This document shows positions 1 to 6,864 of a stretch of 29,524 nt of DNA, piece after piece (the stretch's first letter is position 1; every line of letters starts with the position of its first letter). Both the position numbers and the translations under genes were made by a program. This DNA is from Ruminococcaceae bacterium UBA1417 (GTDB taxonomy: Bacteria; Bacillota; Clostridia; Oscillospirales; Acutalibacteraceae): assembly GCA_002305575.1 (NCBI GenBank), contig DBPP01000032.1:13769-43292 (forward strand). Direction: 5' to 3'. The notes below the pieces were generated by a model that was not told the origin of the DNA, did no database searches, and saw only the letters and a list, made by a program, of their open reading frames with translations.

Positions 1-334
1 TGTTGTCGAAGGTGTATTCCACATCGACCAGCTTCATCTCCAGCCCGCGCTCGGCAATTTTCTTCTCGCACTGGACGAAGGCGTTTTTTGCCTTGATTTC
101 ATTTTCCGCCACGCGGCGCAGGTCGTCCTTTGTCGCCTTGCGGATCACTTTTTTGAGCGGCTGCACAATGGATTCGTCGGCGATGTCGCGGTTCGCCATC
201 GCCACCTCGCCGCATTCCACGCCGCGGGAGGTTTCCACCACCACGCTGTCGCTGGCGGAAAACTTTCCGCCGTTCGGGTCAAAGTAATAGACCTTGCCCG
301 TATTTTTGAATCGGACCCCGATCACTTCGGCCAT
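1..334 (-). CDS. ricT: PSP1-domain protein (RicT/YaaT-like), 3' end cut off
   Basis: The first 111 residues are visible; the gene runs off the left edge. It starts at ATG 334, close downstream of holB. The N-terminus (MAEVIGVRFKNTGKVYYFDP) followed by GVECGEVAMANRDI is typical of the PSP1 family, whose Bacillus member RicT (YaaT) works with RicA and RicF in RNA-maturation control (RNase Y partner), competence, biofilm formation and sporulation phosphorelay. The order darA-holB-ricT is the conserved Firmicutes arrangement and supports the assignment. The 31-nt spacing to holB argues for co-transcription. The C-terminal part, with the conserved cysteines of the family, lies outside the window, so intactness cannot be judged. 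Confidence 0.85.
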   Translation of the reverse strand, partial: MAEVIGVRFKNTGKVYYFDPNGGKFSASDSVVVETSRGVECGEVAMANRDIADESIVQPLKKVIRKATKDDLRRVAENEIKAKNAFVQCEKKIAERGLEMKLVDVEYTFDN

Positions 335-365
335 ATCCGTTCCTCTCTTTCTATCGCAAAGCGGG

Positions 366-1358
366 TCATTTGCCCGCCGTTTCTCGCATCTTCGCGCACA
401 GCGCCGTGACGAGCAGCGCCATATTGGCGTTGCGCTGCACATAGCCCGCATACTGCGCGGTCAAATCGCACAGGGTCATCAGGCTTTTCAGCGAAAGCCT
501 GCGGCTGAGCCGCTGCGCGGTATCTTTCGTCGCGGACGATATCGCCTGCACGCCATTCCTGAGCATACACGCATCGCGGAACAAAAGCTGCAGCCGCTCC
601 GCTGCCTCCGAAAACAGCGGCTTGTCCTTGATGAGCGGCGCCGACGCCGCAAGCAGCTCGTGTTCCGTGCCCTCCGCCAACGCCATCGCCATCGCCTGCG
701 CGATCTGCGCCGCGCGCGCCGCCCTGCCGTTTTCGCCGTCGGAGAGCATCCGCCCGATGTTCCCGCGGTGCAATGCGGCCAGCGCGGCAGCTTCCGCCGC
801 GGGAACGCCCGCATGGCGCTCCACGTATGCGGCGGCTTCCGCCTCCGTCGGCGCCTGCACGGCAAAGGTCTGCACGCGGGAGCGGATTGTGGGCAGCAAA
901 AGATCCGCCGACGGCGCCGTGAAAATAAACAGCACGCCGGGCGGCGGTTCTTCTATCAGCTTCAATAGTTTGTTCTGCGCGGCGTCCGAAATACCGTTTT
1001 CGATGAAAAACAGATAGACGCTCGCGTCGGCCTCCTCGGGCCGCTTGTACGCATCCGAAAGCACCCGTTCCACGGAATCGGCGCTGATCGCATTCGACGC
1101 ACCACTGCCTGTGATAACGCGGATATCCGGGTGCGAACCGGCAGCTGCGCGCACACAGGCCGGGCACACGCCGCACGGCGCCAATGCGCGATCTGCACTG
1201 CGGCAGACGACTGCGCGTGCAATCTGCCGGGCCAGCGTGCGCTTGCCGAGCCCCGCTTCACCCGTGAGCAGAATCGCATGCGGCAGCCTGCGGCGGGAAA
1301 ACGCGCTCGAAAGCGCGTCCAACAGCGCCGCATTGCCGACAAAATCTTCAAACCGCAT
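366..1358 (-). CDS. holB: DNA polymerase III delta' subunit
   Basis: 330 residues, normal for HolB. It is a clamp-loader subunit (DnaX complex) that helps load the beta sliding clamp on DNA. An AAA+ module is visible: Walker A GEAGLGKRT at about 33-41, a zinc module with C52, C62, C65 and C68 (CGVCPAC), a sensor-like stretch LLKLIEEPPPGVLFIFTA, and an SRC-type TIRSRVQTF motif. The Walker B position reads FFIENG rather than the D-E-A-D/H of an active ATPase; delta' is usually ATPase-deficient, so this fits. ATG 1358 directly abuts the TAA of darA (1359-1361), zero spacing, so translation is probably coupled. The C-terminal collar domain is less conserved but of normal length. Confidence 0.93.
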   Translation of the reverse strand: MRFEDFVGNAALLDALSSAFSRRRLPHAILLTGEAGLGKRTLARQIARAVVCRSADRALAPCGVCPACVRAAAGSHPDIRVITGSGASNAISADSVERVLSDAYKRPEEADASVYLFFIENGISDAAQNKLLKLIEEPPPGVLFIFTAPSADLLLPTIRSRVQTFAVQAPTEAEAAAYVERHAGVPAAEAAALAALHRGNIGRMLSDGENGRAARAAQIAQAMAMALAEGTEHELLAASAPLIKDKPLFSEAAERLQLLFRDACMLRNGVQAISSATKDTAQRLSRRLSLKSLMTLCDLTAQYAGYVQRNANMALLVTALCAKMRETAGK

Positions 1359-1682
1359 TTAAACCTTTTCGAAGCGGTCGACGTTCAGCACGAAAATCGT
1401 GGAGCCGCCCACCGTGACCTCCACCGGGAACGAGGAATACATGCCTACATCCATCGTGGATGTGCTCGGGACGATCTGCGTTCTGCGGCTGGAGTGCTTG
1501 GCGATGATGCCGATCACCTCGTCCACCTTCTCGTCTTCCACGCCGGAGATGAACGTCGTGTTGCCGGCCATCAGAAAGCCGCCCGTCGTTGCAAGCTTCG
1601 TGACGGAGAATCCGCCTCTTGTCAGCGCGGAGGACACCGCGCCGCTGTCGTCGTTGCTGACGATTGCCAGAATCAGTTTCAT
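1359..1682 (-). CDS. darA: cyclic-di-AMP receptor, PII-like (DarA/PstA, YaaQ family)
   Basis: 107 residues, the family length. It starts MKLILAIVSNDDSGAVSSAL and carries TRGGFSVTKLATTGGFL plus a G-N-T-T-F loop, the hallmark of the PII-like DarA/PstA (DUF970) trimer that binds c-di-AMP at subunit interfaces; its downstream partner is unknown in most species. ATG 1682 is preceded by AAGGAGG about 8 nt upstream. It is the first gene of darA-holB-ricT. In Bacillus a tmk and yaaR gene lie next to these; here yaaR is absent between darA and holB and the upstream neighbour is a transporter, so tmk is elsewhere. The 105-nt gap upstream (1683-1787) must hold the promoter, but no convincing -35/-10 pair was seen. 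Confidence 0.92.
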   Translation of the reverse strand: MKLILAIVSNDDSGAVSSALTRGGFSVTKLATTGGFLMAGNTTFISGVEDEKVDEVIGIIAKHSSRRTQIVPSTSTMDVGMYSSFPVEVTVGGSTIFVLNVDRFEKV

Positions 1683-1787
1683 GGATATTGCCTCCTTCTA
1701 TTTTTTGGCTTCGCCTGAATTGTCTTTTTCCTCCGCGGTTATTCGCCTGCGGGTTACCTCTATTCTATCATCTTATTCCAAAAAAAT

Positions 1788-3095
1788 CTATACTTTTTTC
1801 GCTTTTATTGCAGAAACCTTACAGCCGCAAGCCGGTTTTCTTCGTTCAAACACGCAGCCGGAGAGAATAAACAGCGCCAGAACGTTTGGCACGGCCATGA
1901 CGCCGTTGAATGCGTCGCAAAAGGAGAGCACGCCGGTAAACGGCAGGATGCAGCCGAGAAAGCACGAAACGGCTGCGAACAGCACGTAAATGCGCCGCCC
2001 GCTTTCACCCGCCGACGGCGCGAGGAAGCGCAGCGCATCCATGCCGTAGCAGCTCCACGCAACGACCGTCGCAAAGGCAAAGAGCGCCATTGAGACCGAA
2101 ACAGCCGCGCTGCCCGCCCCGCCAAGCACGGCGGAAAACGACGCGAGCGTGCGCGCGGCGCCGTCCCCGGCCGCGGGGGAAACGAGCAGGCAGAGTGCGG
2201 TGATCGTGCAGAGGACGATCGTATCGAGGAACACCTGCATGGCGCCGAGCGTGCCGACCTCTTCGGGCGTTTTGCCGTCCGTCGCCGCCAGAGCAAATGT
2301 GCCGCTGCCGAGGCCGGCCTCATTTGTGAACACGCCGCGGGACACGCCGACGCGCAGCGCCGTCCACATACCAACCGCGCCGCCGACGCCCGCGCGCAGG
2401 TTGAAGGCCTCGCGCCACATGGTTTGCAGCGCCGCGGGAATGTAGGCTGCGCGCAGCGCGAGCACAGCGGCGCAGGCCAACAGAAACAGCGCCGTCATAA
2501 ACGGCACGAGCTTTTCGGTGACGCGCACAGCCTTTTGCAGACCGCCGCGCACGCAGAGCACGAGCAGCACCGCCGTGAGCACGCCCGCGCCCCATGGCGG
2601 CACGCCCACCGTGCCAAGCGCAGCGGAAACGGCGCCGGTCTGCGCCATGGCGCCCATGCCGAGCGCCGAAAGCACGCAGCCTGCCGCGTAGAGTTTCGCA
2701 GCGTGCCGGCCGAGTGCGCGCCGCACGTATCCGATCGCGCCGGGCGCGTCCTTTGTCGCAAACCGCGCGGCGAGGGCGCCCTCGGCATAGACGGTCATCA
2801 TGCCGAAAAACGCCGAAATCCACATCCAGACAATGGCGCCGGGCCCGCCGGCTGTGAGCGCCGCCGCGACGCCGAGGATGTTGCCCGTGCCGAGCGAGCC
2901 GGCCAGCGACGTCGAAAGCGCCTGAAACGGCGAGATGCTTTGTCCGTCTTTCCCTTTTCCGCGCAGCGCACCTGCCGCAAGCCGCGGCAGCTTCCACAGC
3001 TGCATGCACCGGCCGCGCAGCGTGAACCACACGCCCGCCGCAAGGATCAGCAGCAGGACGTGCGGCCCCCACAGCACGGTGCGCACAAAGCTCAC
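1788..3095 (-). CDS. sodium:alanine/glycine symporter, AGCS family
   Basis: 435 residues from the GTG at 3095. The N-terminus MSFVRTVLWGPHVLLLILAA aligns with the usual AGCS start (short helix, W-G-P, first membrane segment). Family signatures are present: GKGKDGQSISPFQALSTSLA, SLGTGNILGVA, GGPGAIVWMWISAFFGM and FTNEAGLGS. About ten hydrophobic segments follow. Known relatives import alanine or glycine with Na+. An in-frame ATG at 3176 would extend the protein by 27 residues but overlaps the amidase by 85 bp; the GTG sits in a GTGA overlap with the amidase stop, which decides the start. No good Shine-Dalgarno is visible before the GTG, consistent with translational coupling. Substrate specificity within the family is inferred. 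Confidence 0.9.
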   Translation of the reverse strand: MSFVRTVLWGPHVLLLILAAGVWFTLRGRCMQLWKLPRLAAGALRGKGKDGQSISPFQALSTSLAGSLGTGNILGVAAALTAGGPGAIVWMWISAFFGMMTVYAEGALAARFATKDAPGAIGYVRRALGRHAAKLYAAGCVLSALGMGAMAQTGAVSAALGTVGVPPWGAGVLTAVLLVLCVRGGLQKAVRVTEKLVPFMTALFLLACAAVLALRAAYIPAALQTMWREAFNLRAGVGGAVGMWTALRVGVSRGVFTNEAGLGSGTFALAATDGKTPEEVGTLGAMQVFLDTIVLCTITALCLLVSPAAGDGAARTLASFSAVLGGAGSAAVSVSMALFAFATVVAWSCYGMDALRFLAPSAGESGRRIYVLFAAVSCFLGCILPFTGVLSFCDAFNGVMAVPNVLALFILSGCVFERRKPACGCKVSAIKAKKV

Positions 3096-3631
3096 AGCGT
3101 GCAGTTCAGCCCAAAATACACGCAGACGGACAGCGCGAGATTCCGGGCGATTTTCTCCGTATTTTCGCGGATCCACGCCTCGTCCTGCACGTTGTCGTGG
3201 TAGGCGATCTCCACCAGCACGGCGGGCGCGTTTGTCTTCGTGATCTCCGCGAGCTTCGTCGTCGTGACGGTATTGACAAGGTCGGGGTCCGGGTAAATGG
3301 TGCGCAGGTTGTCGGCGATGATATTCGCGGCGCGCTCGCCCCGCGTGCTGTAGGGGTAATAGTAGACGTCCGGTCCGCGCAGCTTACCGGAGAGGCTTTC
3401 GGGCGCAGCGTTCGAGTGCAGCGCGAGGTGAAGGTCGTACTCCCCGGCGTTCGATTCGCGGATCGCCTGCCCGAGCGTCATGCCCGGCGTATTGCGCACA
3501 ACCGTAATGCCGTTTTTCTCGAGAAGCGGCACGAGATCGTCCGCGATGACATTCATCCAGTATTGCTCGTCGCCGGTTGTGACGTACTTGTTGAAGGGCT
3601 GTAAAGAGGGGCTCAGATAAATGGACGGCAT
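3092..3631 (-). CDS. N-acetylmuramoyl-L-alanine amidase (Amidase_3), no signal peptide
   Basis: 179 residues from ATG 3631. Amidase_3 features: N-terminal MPSIYLSPSLQPFN, the LHLALHSNAAPE segment (zinc-site histidine region), RGPDVYYYPYSTRGERAANIIAD, and PAVLVEIAYHDN with the catalytic glutamate. Such zinc enzymes cleave the amide bond between N-acetylmuramic acid and L-alanine of peptidoglycan. The first histidine of the usual zinc site (normally in a DPGHGG motif) is not obvious; the N-terminal half is shorter than in classic members. An in-frame ATG at 3679 would add 16 residues; family resemblance favours 3631. No signal peptide is seen. It lies between the deacetylase and the AGCS symporter and overlaps the latter by GTGA. 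Confidence 0.82.
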   Translation of the reverse strand: MPSIYLSPSLQPFNKYVTTGDEQYWMNVIADDLVPLLEKNGITVVRNTPGMTLGQAIRESNAGEYDLHLALHSNAAPESLSGKLRGPDVYYYPYSTRGERAANIIADNLRTIYPDPDLVNTVTTTKLAEITKTNAPAVLVEIAYHDNVQDEAWIRENTEKIARNLALSVCVYFGLNCTL

Positions 3632-3727
3632 ATGCGTCACCACGCCTTTCTGATCGGAATTCAGGTATGCGGAAAACATTTTGCCGCTTTTGGGCGGCGC
3701 GAAATCACCTCCTTCCGAAACAGCCGT

Positions 3728-4597
3728 TCAAGCCGTACCGCCAAGGACACGGCCGAAGAAGGCGTCGCTCGTCTCGCCCGAAGGCCGCAGGAAGCGCCCG
3801 AGATCCATAAGGCTTTCCGGATTGCGCGTGATGGTGCTGATCCGCGCCTCGCACGACAGCGTAACCGAAAAGCCAAGCGATGCGATGATCTCCGGCTCAC
3901 CCTTGCTGACGACGCCGAACGGGTACGCAAACAGCACGGGCGCGCGCCCGAGGTTTGCCTCCGCCTTTTCCTGGAACAGGCAGATGTCCTCCGTCAGCAT
4001 TTCGCGGTAAGTTTCCATCGATTCGGAAGAAAGCCGCCGCGTGCCGAGGCGCGCGCCGTCCGAACCATGCAGGTCGTACGTGTGGTTGCCGATTTCGACG
4101 ATGCCGGAATCCTGCATTTCGCGCAGCATCGCCCACGTACAGTGCGCATAGTACGCGCTGTCGCTCGGCTCCGCCGTGTACAGATCGGTGCACTTGCCGA
4201 TGGGCGAGAGCACGAACCGCATCCCATATTGCTTGGCGGCGGGATACGCGTACTTGTAATTGTTGTAGTAGCCGTCGTCAAACGTGATCATCACCGGCTT
4301 TTCGGGCAGCGGCGTCCCATCCTCCACATAGCGGCGCAGGTCTTCGGAGAGCACCGCCGTATAGCCGTGACTTTGGAGCCATTGAAAATCGCGCTCGAGT
4401 TCTGCCGGAGAGATGACGTACGGCCCGAGCCGGCTGTCGTCGTTGATGACCGCGTGGTACATGATGACCGGCACAGGCACGCCATCCCCCGCCGCAAAAA
4501 CGGTGAGCAGCGCGCCGAACACGCCGAGCGCGCCGACGGCGAGCACCGCGGCCGCCGCGGTTTGCAGCCACCGCTTCAGATGGACAATCCGATACAT
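3728..4597 (-). CDS. membrane-anchored polysaccharide deacetylase (NodB domain, CE4)
   Basis: 289 residues from ATG 4597 (GGCGG upstream). A signal anchor spans about residues 8-36. NodB homology motifs follow: motif 1 TFDDGY (D107, D108), motif 2 GNHTYDLH (H172, H177 as metal ligands) and a motif 3-like FAYPFG. PVIMYHAV at about 43-50 is typical of extracellular Clostridia and Bacilli PdaA/IcaB-like deacetylases. The family removes acetyl groups from N-acetylglucosamine or N-acetylmuramic acid polymers outside the membrane. Neighbouring amidase suggests a peptidoglycan role, possibly in spore cortex, but no motif proves the substrate. A longer reading frame extends upstream to 4807 but covers the terminator at 4686-4713 and part of the hydrolase gene, so it was not used. 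Confidence 0.87.
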   Translation of the reverse strand: MYRIVHLKRWLQTAAAAVLAVGALGVFGALLTVFAAGDGVPVPVIMYHAVINDDSRLGPYVISPAELERDFQWLQSHGYTAVLSEDLRRYVEDGTPLPEKPVMITFDDGYYNNYKYAYPAAKQYGMRFVLSPIGKCTDLYTAEPSDSAYYAHCTWAMLREMQDSGIVEIGNHTYDLHGSDGARLGTRRLSSESMETYREMLTEDICLFQEKAEANLGRAPVLFAYPFGVVSKGEPEIIASLGFSVTLSCEARISTITRNPESLMDLGRFLRPSGETSDAFFGRVLGGTA

Positions 4598-4628
4598 GAA
4601 ACCGCCTGCCTTTCTGCGCTTACAGCAC

Positions 4629-4658
4629 ACTATATGGCCGCGTACAGGCCGGTTATGC
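4629..4658 (-). promoter_or_regulatory. possible sporulation (sigma-E-like) promoter of the deacetylase
   Basis: On the minus strand GCATAA (4658-4653) is followed after 16 nt by CATATAGT (4636-4629), which resembles the sigma-E/K -10 CATANAAT and -35 ATA elements. It lies 31 nt upstream of the deacetylase start and below the hydrolase terminator. A sigma-A reading (TTGCAT, 20-nt spacer, TATAGT) is possible but too widely spaced. This is a motif match by eye only. Confidence 0.3.
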
Positions 4659-4683
4659 AAAAACGCGCCGCCGCCGAACGCAC

Positions 4684-4715
4684 AAAAAGGCCGGACCTGT
4701 TCGTCCGGCCTTTGA
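4684..4715 (-). terminator. Rho-independent terminator of the alpha/beta hydrolase gene
   Basis: Perfect 11-bp inverted repeat AAAGGCCGGAC (4686-4696) / GTCCGGCCTTT (4703-4713) with a 6-nt loop. Read on the minus strand the stem is followed by a T run (4688-4684). It begins 15 nt after the hydrolase stop codon and separates it from the deacetylase group. Confidence 0.88.
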
Positions 4716-4727
4716 AGATACTTTTTT

Positions 4728-5666
4728 TCAGTTCGCTTTCGGCAGATGCGCCGTGAGGAACGCGTGGATATCGGCAAACACCGTTTCGGCGTTGACCTCT
4801 GTGACAAGCGCGTGGCGAATGCCCGGGTAAAGCGTCACGGTGACGTCGTGCCCCGTCTCGCGCAACTTTTTTTCAATCTTCCGCACGTCGCGGCCCATGC
4901 CGCCGACAGGATCGTCCGCGCCGGAAATCAGATAGATGGGCAGTTTCTTCGGCACGCAGCGGTACCACTGATCGGTGTTGATGGTTTGCAGCATCGTACC
5001 GAGGTCTATGTAGCCCTGCACGGTGAGCGGGAAGCCGCAGAGCGGATCGTTCACAAAGCGATCCACCTCCTCGGTCTTGCTTGTCACCCAGTCATATTCG
5101 GTGCGGTTCGGCTTAAAGTGCCGGTTGTACGGGCCGGTCGCGAAGCGCGCAAGGTGCGGGAGCTTCGCACGCGGGCCCTTCGATTTTTTCAGCATCTCGA
5201 GGTACGCATGCTCCGCGCGCCAGAGGGCCGGCGGCAGCCCGGCGCTCGTGCCCATAAACACGGCGGCCGTCAGCGACGTGCCGTATGCCGCCGCAAATTC
5301 GCGCGCGACAAACGAGCCCATGCTGTGGCCCATAAGGCAGTACGGCAGATCGGGGTATTTTTCGCGCAGGATAGACTGGAGATTGCGCATGTCCTCGACG
5401 ACGTTGTACAGGCCGCCCTTATCGCCAAAATGGCCGTACAGCGCGCCGGACGAAACGCTTCGCCCGTGGCCGAGATGGTCGTTGATTGCAACGACAAAGC
5501 CCTGCTGCGCCATATATTCGCAAAACGGTATATACAGCGCGCTGTGCTCCGCCATGCCGTGCGCGATTTGCAGCACCGCGACGGGCGCGGTTTCCGGCTC
5601 GTACAGCCGCGTAAAAATTCGGTTGCGCGGCGTGCAGGAATTGAACGTAAAGGTAGAGGTCTTCAC
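4728..5666 (-). CDS. alpha/beta hydrolase, serine aminopeptidase S33 / monoacylglycerol-lipase-like
   Basis: 312 residues. The start is GTG 5666, with AAAGGG about 10 nt upstream. The fold signatures are oxyanion HGMAEH (36-41), NDHLGHGRS (62-70), nucleophile elbow GHSMGS (S115), acid at GADDP (D251/D252) and base at IRHAL (H285), the pattern of PldB/monoglyceride-lipase-like hydrolases (Hydrolase_4). No signal peptide, so a cytosolic esterase or lysophospholipase acting on acylglycerols or lysophospholipids is the likely role; the exact substrate is not readable from sequence. Gene ends in a strong terminator. The 93-nt gap to the hemolysin III gene holds no clear promoter or terminator, so the two may share a transcript starting at the divergent control region. 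Confidence 0.87.
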   Translation of the reverse strand: MKTSTFTFNSCTPRNRIFTRLYEPETAPVAVLQIAHGMAEHSALYIPFCEYMAQQGFVVAINDHLGHGRSVSSGALYGHFGDKGGLYNVVEDMRNLQSILREKYPDLPYCLMGHSMGSFVAREFAAAYGTSLTAAVFMGTSAGLPPALWRAEHAYLEMLKKSKGPRAKLPHLARFATGPYNRHFKPNRTEYDWVTSKTEEVDRFVNDPLCGFPLTVQGYIDLGTMLQTINTDQWYRCVPKKLPIYLISGADDPVGGMGRDVRKIEKKLRETGHDVTVTLYPGIRHALVTEVNAETVFADIHAFLTAHLPKAN

Positions 5667-5759
5667 GGTTTGTCAGCCCTTTCCAATAGCCCGGTATTTT
5701 CTGCGCGTCGGTCCCGCCCGCCGCGCCTTCGGGTTTTTCTTAATAGTTTTAGGATATAC

Positions 5760-6455
5760 TCAAACGACAATGGTGTAAACTGCCGCTGTGTGCAAAATGC
5801 TGCCGAACAGCACAAACAGGTGCCAAACCGCGTGCATATACGGAATTTTATTGCCCAGCGCATAGGCGATGATGCCAACCGTATACGCAATGCCGCCCGC
5901 GAGCAGGTGCCACAGGCCGGCGGCCGGCATGTTTTGCAGCACCGTCCCCATGGCAAACACGACCGCCCAGCCCATCGCGACATAGCAGACCATGGAAATC
6001 GCTTTGAAGCGCTCGAGGCTGATCGCGTTGAGCACGATGCCGAGAACGCCTGCGCCCCACACCGCGCCAAACAGCAAAAGCCCCGTCGTACCGCCAAGGC
6101 AGCAGAGCGTGATGGGGGTGTATGTCCCGGCAATCAACAGATAGATCGTGCAGTGATCGAGCACGCGGAAAACGCGTTTGGCCCGGTTGACGTTCAGCGC
6201 ATGGTACAGCGTGGAAACCGTGTAGAGCAGAATCATCGTACCGCCGAACACGCTGACGCTCACGACGGTGACCGGCGTCTTTTCACAGACAACGAGCAGC
6301 AGCGTAAGCGCCGCCACGCCGAATAGGACGGCTGCGCCGTGTGAAATGGCCGAAAAAATTTCCTCGCCGAGCGAATAGAGCGGCAGCGAAAGCCGCAGGC
6401 GGTCTTCCCTGCGCCAAACCTTCCGCGATGTGCCGGCCAAAGCTGTCTGCGTCAT
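5760..6455 (-). CDS. hemolysin III family / PAQR membrane protein (YqfA-like)
   Basis: 231 residues, seven hydrophobic segments, with all three HlyIII/PAQR (CREST) motifs: E-x-x-x-x-x-S-H (EEIFSAISHG), S-x-x-Y-H (STLYHAL) with a following L-D-H (VLDHCTIYLLIAGTYTP), and C-terminal H-x-x-W-H...H (HAVWHLFVLFGSILH). These residues form the putative metal-dependent hydrolase site known in the superfamily (alkaline ceramidase, adiponectin receptors). Bacterial members are called hemolysin III but their biochemical role is mostly unproven; a role in membrane-lipid homeostasis is suspected. ATG 6455 follows a GGAG-containing leader. Its promoter region contains the same palindrome as the fatty-acid operon, which fits a lipid role. 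Confidence 0.9.
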   Translation of the reverse strand: MTQTALAGTSRKVWRREDRLRLSLPLYSLGEEIFSAISHGAAVLFGVAALTLLLVVCEKTPVTVVSVSVFGGTMILLYTVSTLYHALNVNRAKRVFRVLDHCTIYLLIAGTYTPITLCCLGGTTGLLLFGAVWGAGVLGIVLNAISLERFKAISMVCYVAMGWAVVFAMGTVLQNMPAAGLWHLLAGGIAYTVGIIAYALGNKIPYMHAVWHLFVLFGSILHTAAVYTIVV

Positions 6456-6569
6456 ACGTCCTCACGACTCCTTTTCTGCTGTGTATTGAAAACCAAAAGA
6501 CGTGCTTTCGACGCATTTCCATATCTTCCGGTTTTAATTTCTATTTATTTTTTAAAAAATACCGCTTTA

Positions 6570-6588
6570 TTTAGTTTTTAAAACTAAA
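6570..6588. promoter_or_regulatory. palindromic operator, candidate MarR/FabT-type site
   Basis: TTTAGTTTTTAAAACTAAA: 9-bp arms around one central T. The core reads TTAGTT (6571-6576), 5 nt, AACTAA (6582-6587), identical in half-sites and spacing to the site at 23010-23026 before fabT. It starts about 9 nt downstream of the -10 of the hemolysin III promoter, a good place for a repressor. It lies in the 409-nt divergent region between hemolysin III and the ABC exporter pair. Confidence 0.6.
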
Positions 6589-6597
6589 TGTGTTTAT

Positions 6598-6626
6598 ATT
6601 ATAATCCGTTGCGCATCAAAATGCAA
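6598..6626 (-). promoter_or_regulatory. sigma-A-type promoter of the hemolysin III gene
   Basis: On the minus strand TTGCAT (6626-6621), 17-nt spacer, TATAAT (6603-6598): perfect -10 and 4/6 -35. Start of transcription is expected near 6590, at the edge of the palindrome at 6570-6588. The AT-rich leader between 6590 and the ATG at 6455 is about 135 nt. Confidence 0.65.
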
Positions 6627-6691
6627 GAGGGGAATTCTGAACAAATCCTTACGTATTCTCCCGTATTGCACACAATTTATGCACATACCCG

Positions 6692-6720
6692 TTGACTTTG
6701 TGGCGTCTCCATGCTAAAGT
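6692..6720 (+). promoter_or_regulatory. sigma-A-type promoter of the ABC exporter operon
   Basis: TTGACT (6692-6697), 17-nt spacer, TAAAGT (6715-6720). Transcription would start near 6727 and give a leader of about 138 nt before GTG 6865. The leader contains a perfect 8-bp hairpin TGCTGTGC/GCACAGCA (6815-6835, 5-nt loop) about 15 nt before the ribosome binding site. Confidence 0.6.
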
Positions 6721-6864
6721 GATAGTACCGTCATACAGCGTCGGGTGTCCGTGTCGGCCGGCGCGCATATCGTTTCAGGGAAGGGTACGGAAGATGGATT
6801 TCCGCACCCGGTTTTGCTGTGCAATCGGCACAGCACAGACAGGCGGCAAAGGGAGGAAAGCGCC

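Noticed and set aside
3096..3176. 27-residue N-terminal extension of the AGCS symporter
   Set aside because: It would overlap the amidase by 85 bp; GTG 3095 restores the family N-terminus and a GTGA junction.
5667..5759. GC-rich possible hairpin after hemolysin III
   Set aside because: Only a 4-bp CCCG/CGGG stem, and its T run is on the plus strand where no gene ends.
6745..6864. Longer N-terminus for the first ABC exporter from GTG 6745
   Set aside because: No ribosome site; GTG 6865 has GGGAGG at good spacing and the extra residues do not look like an exporter N-terminus.
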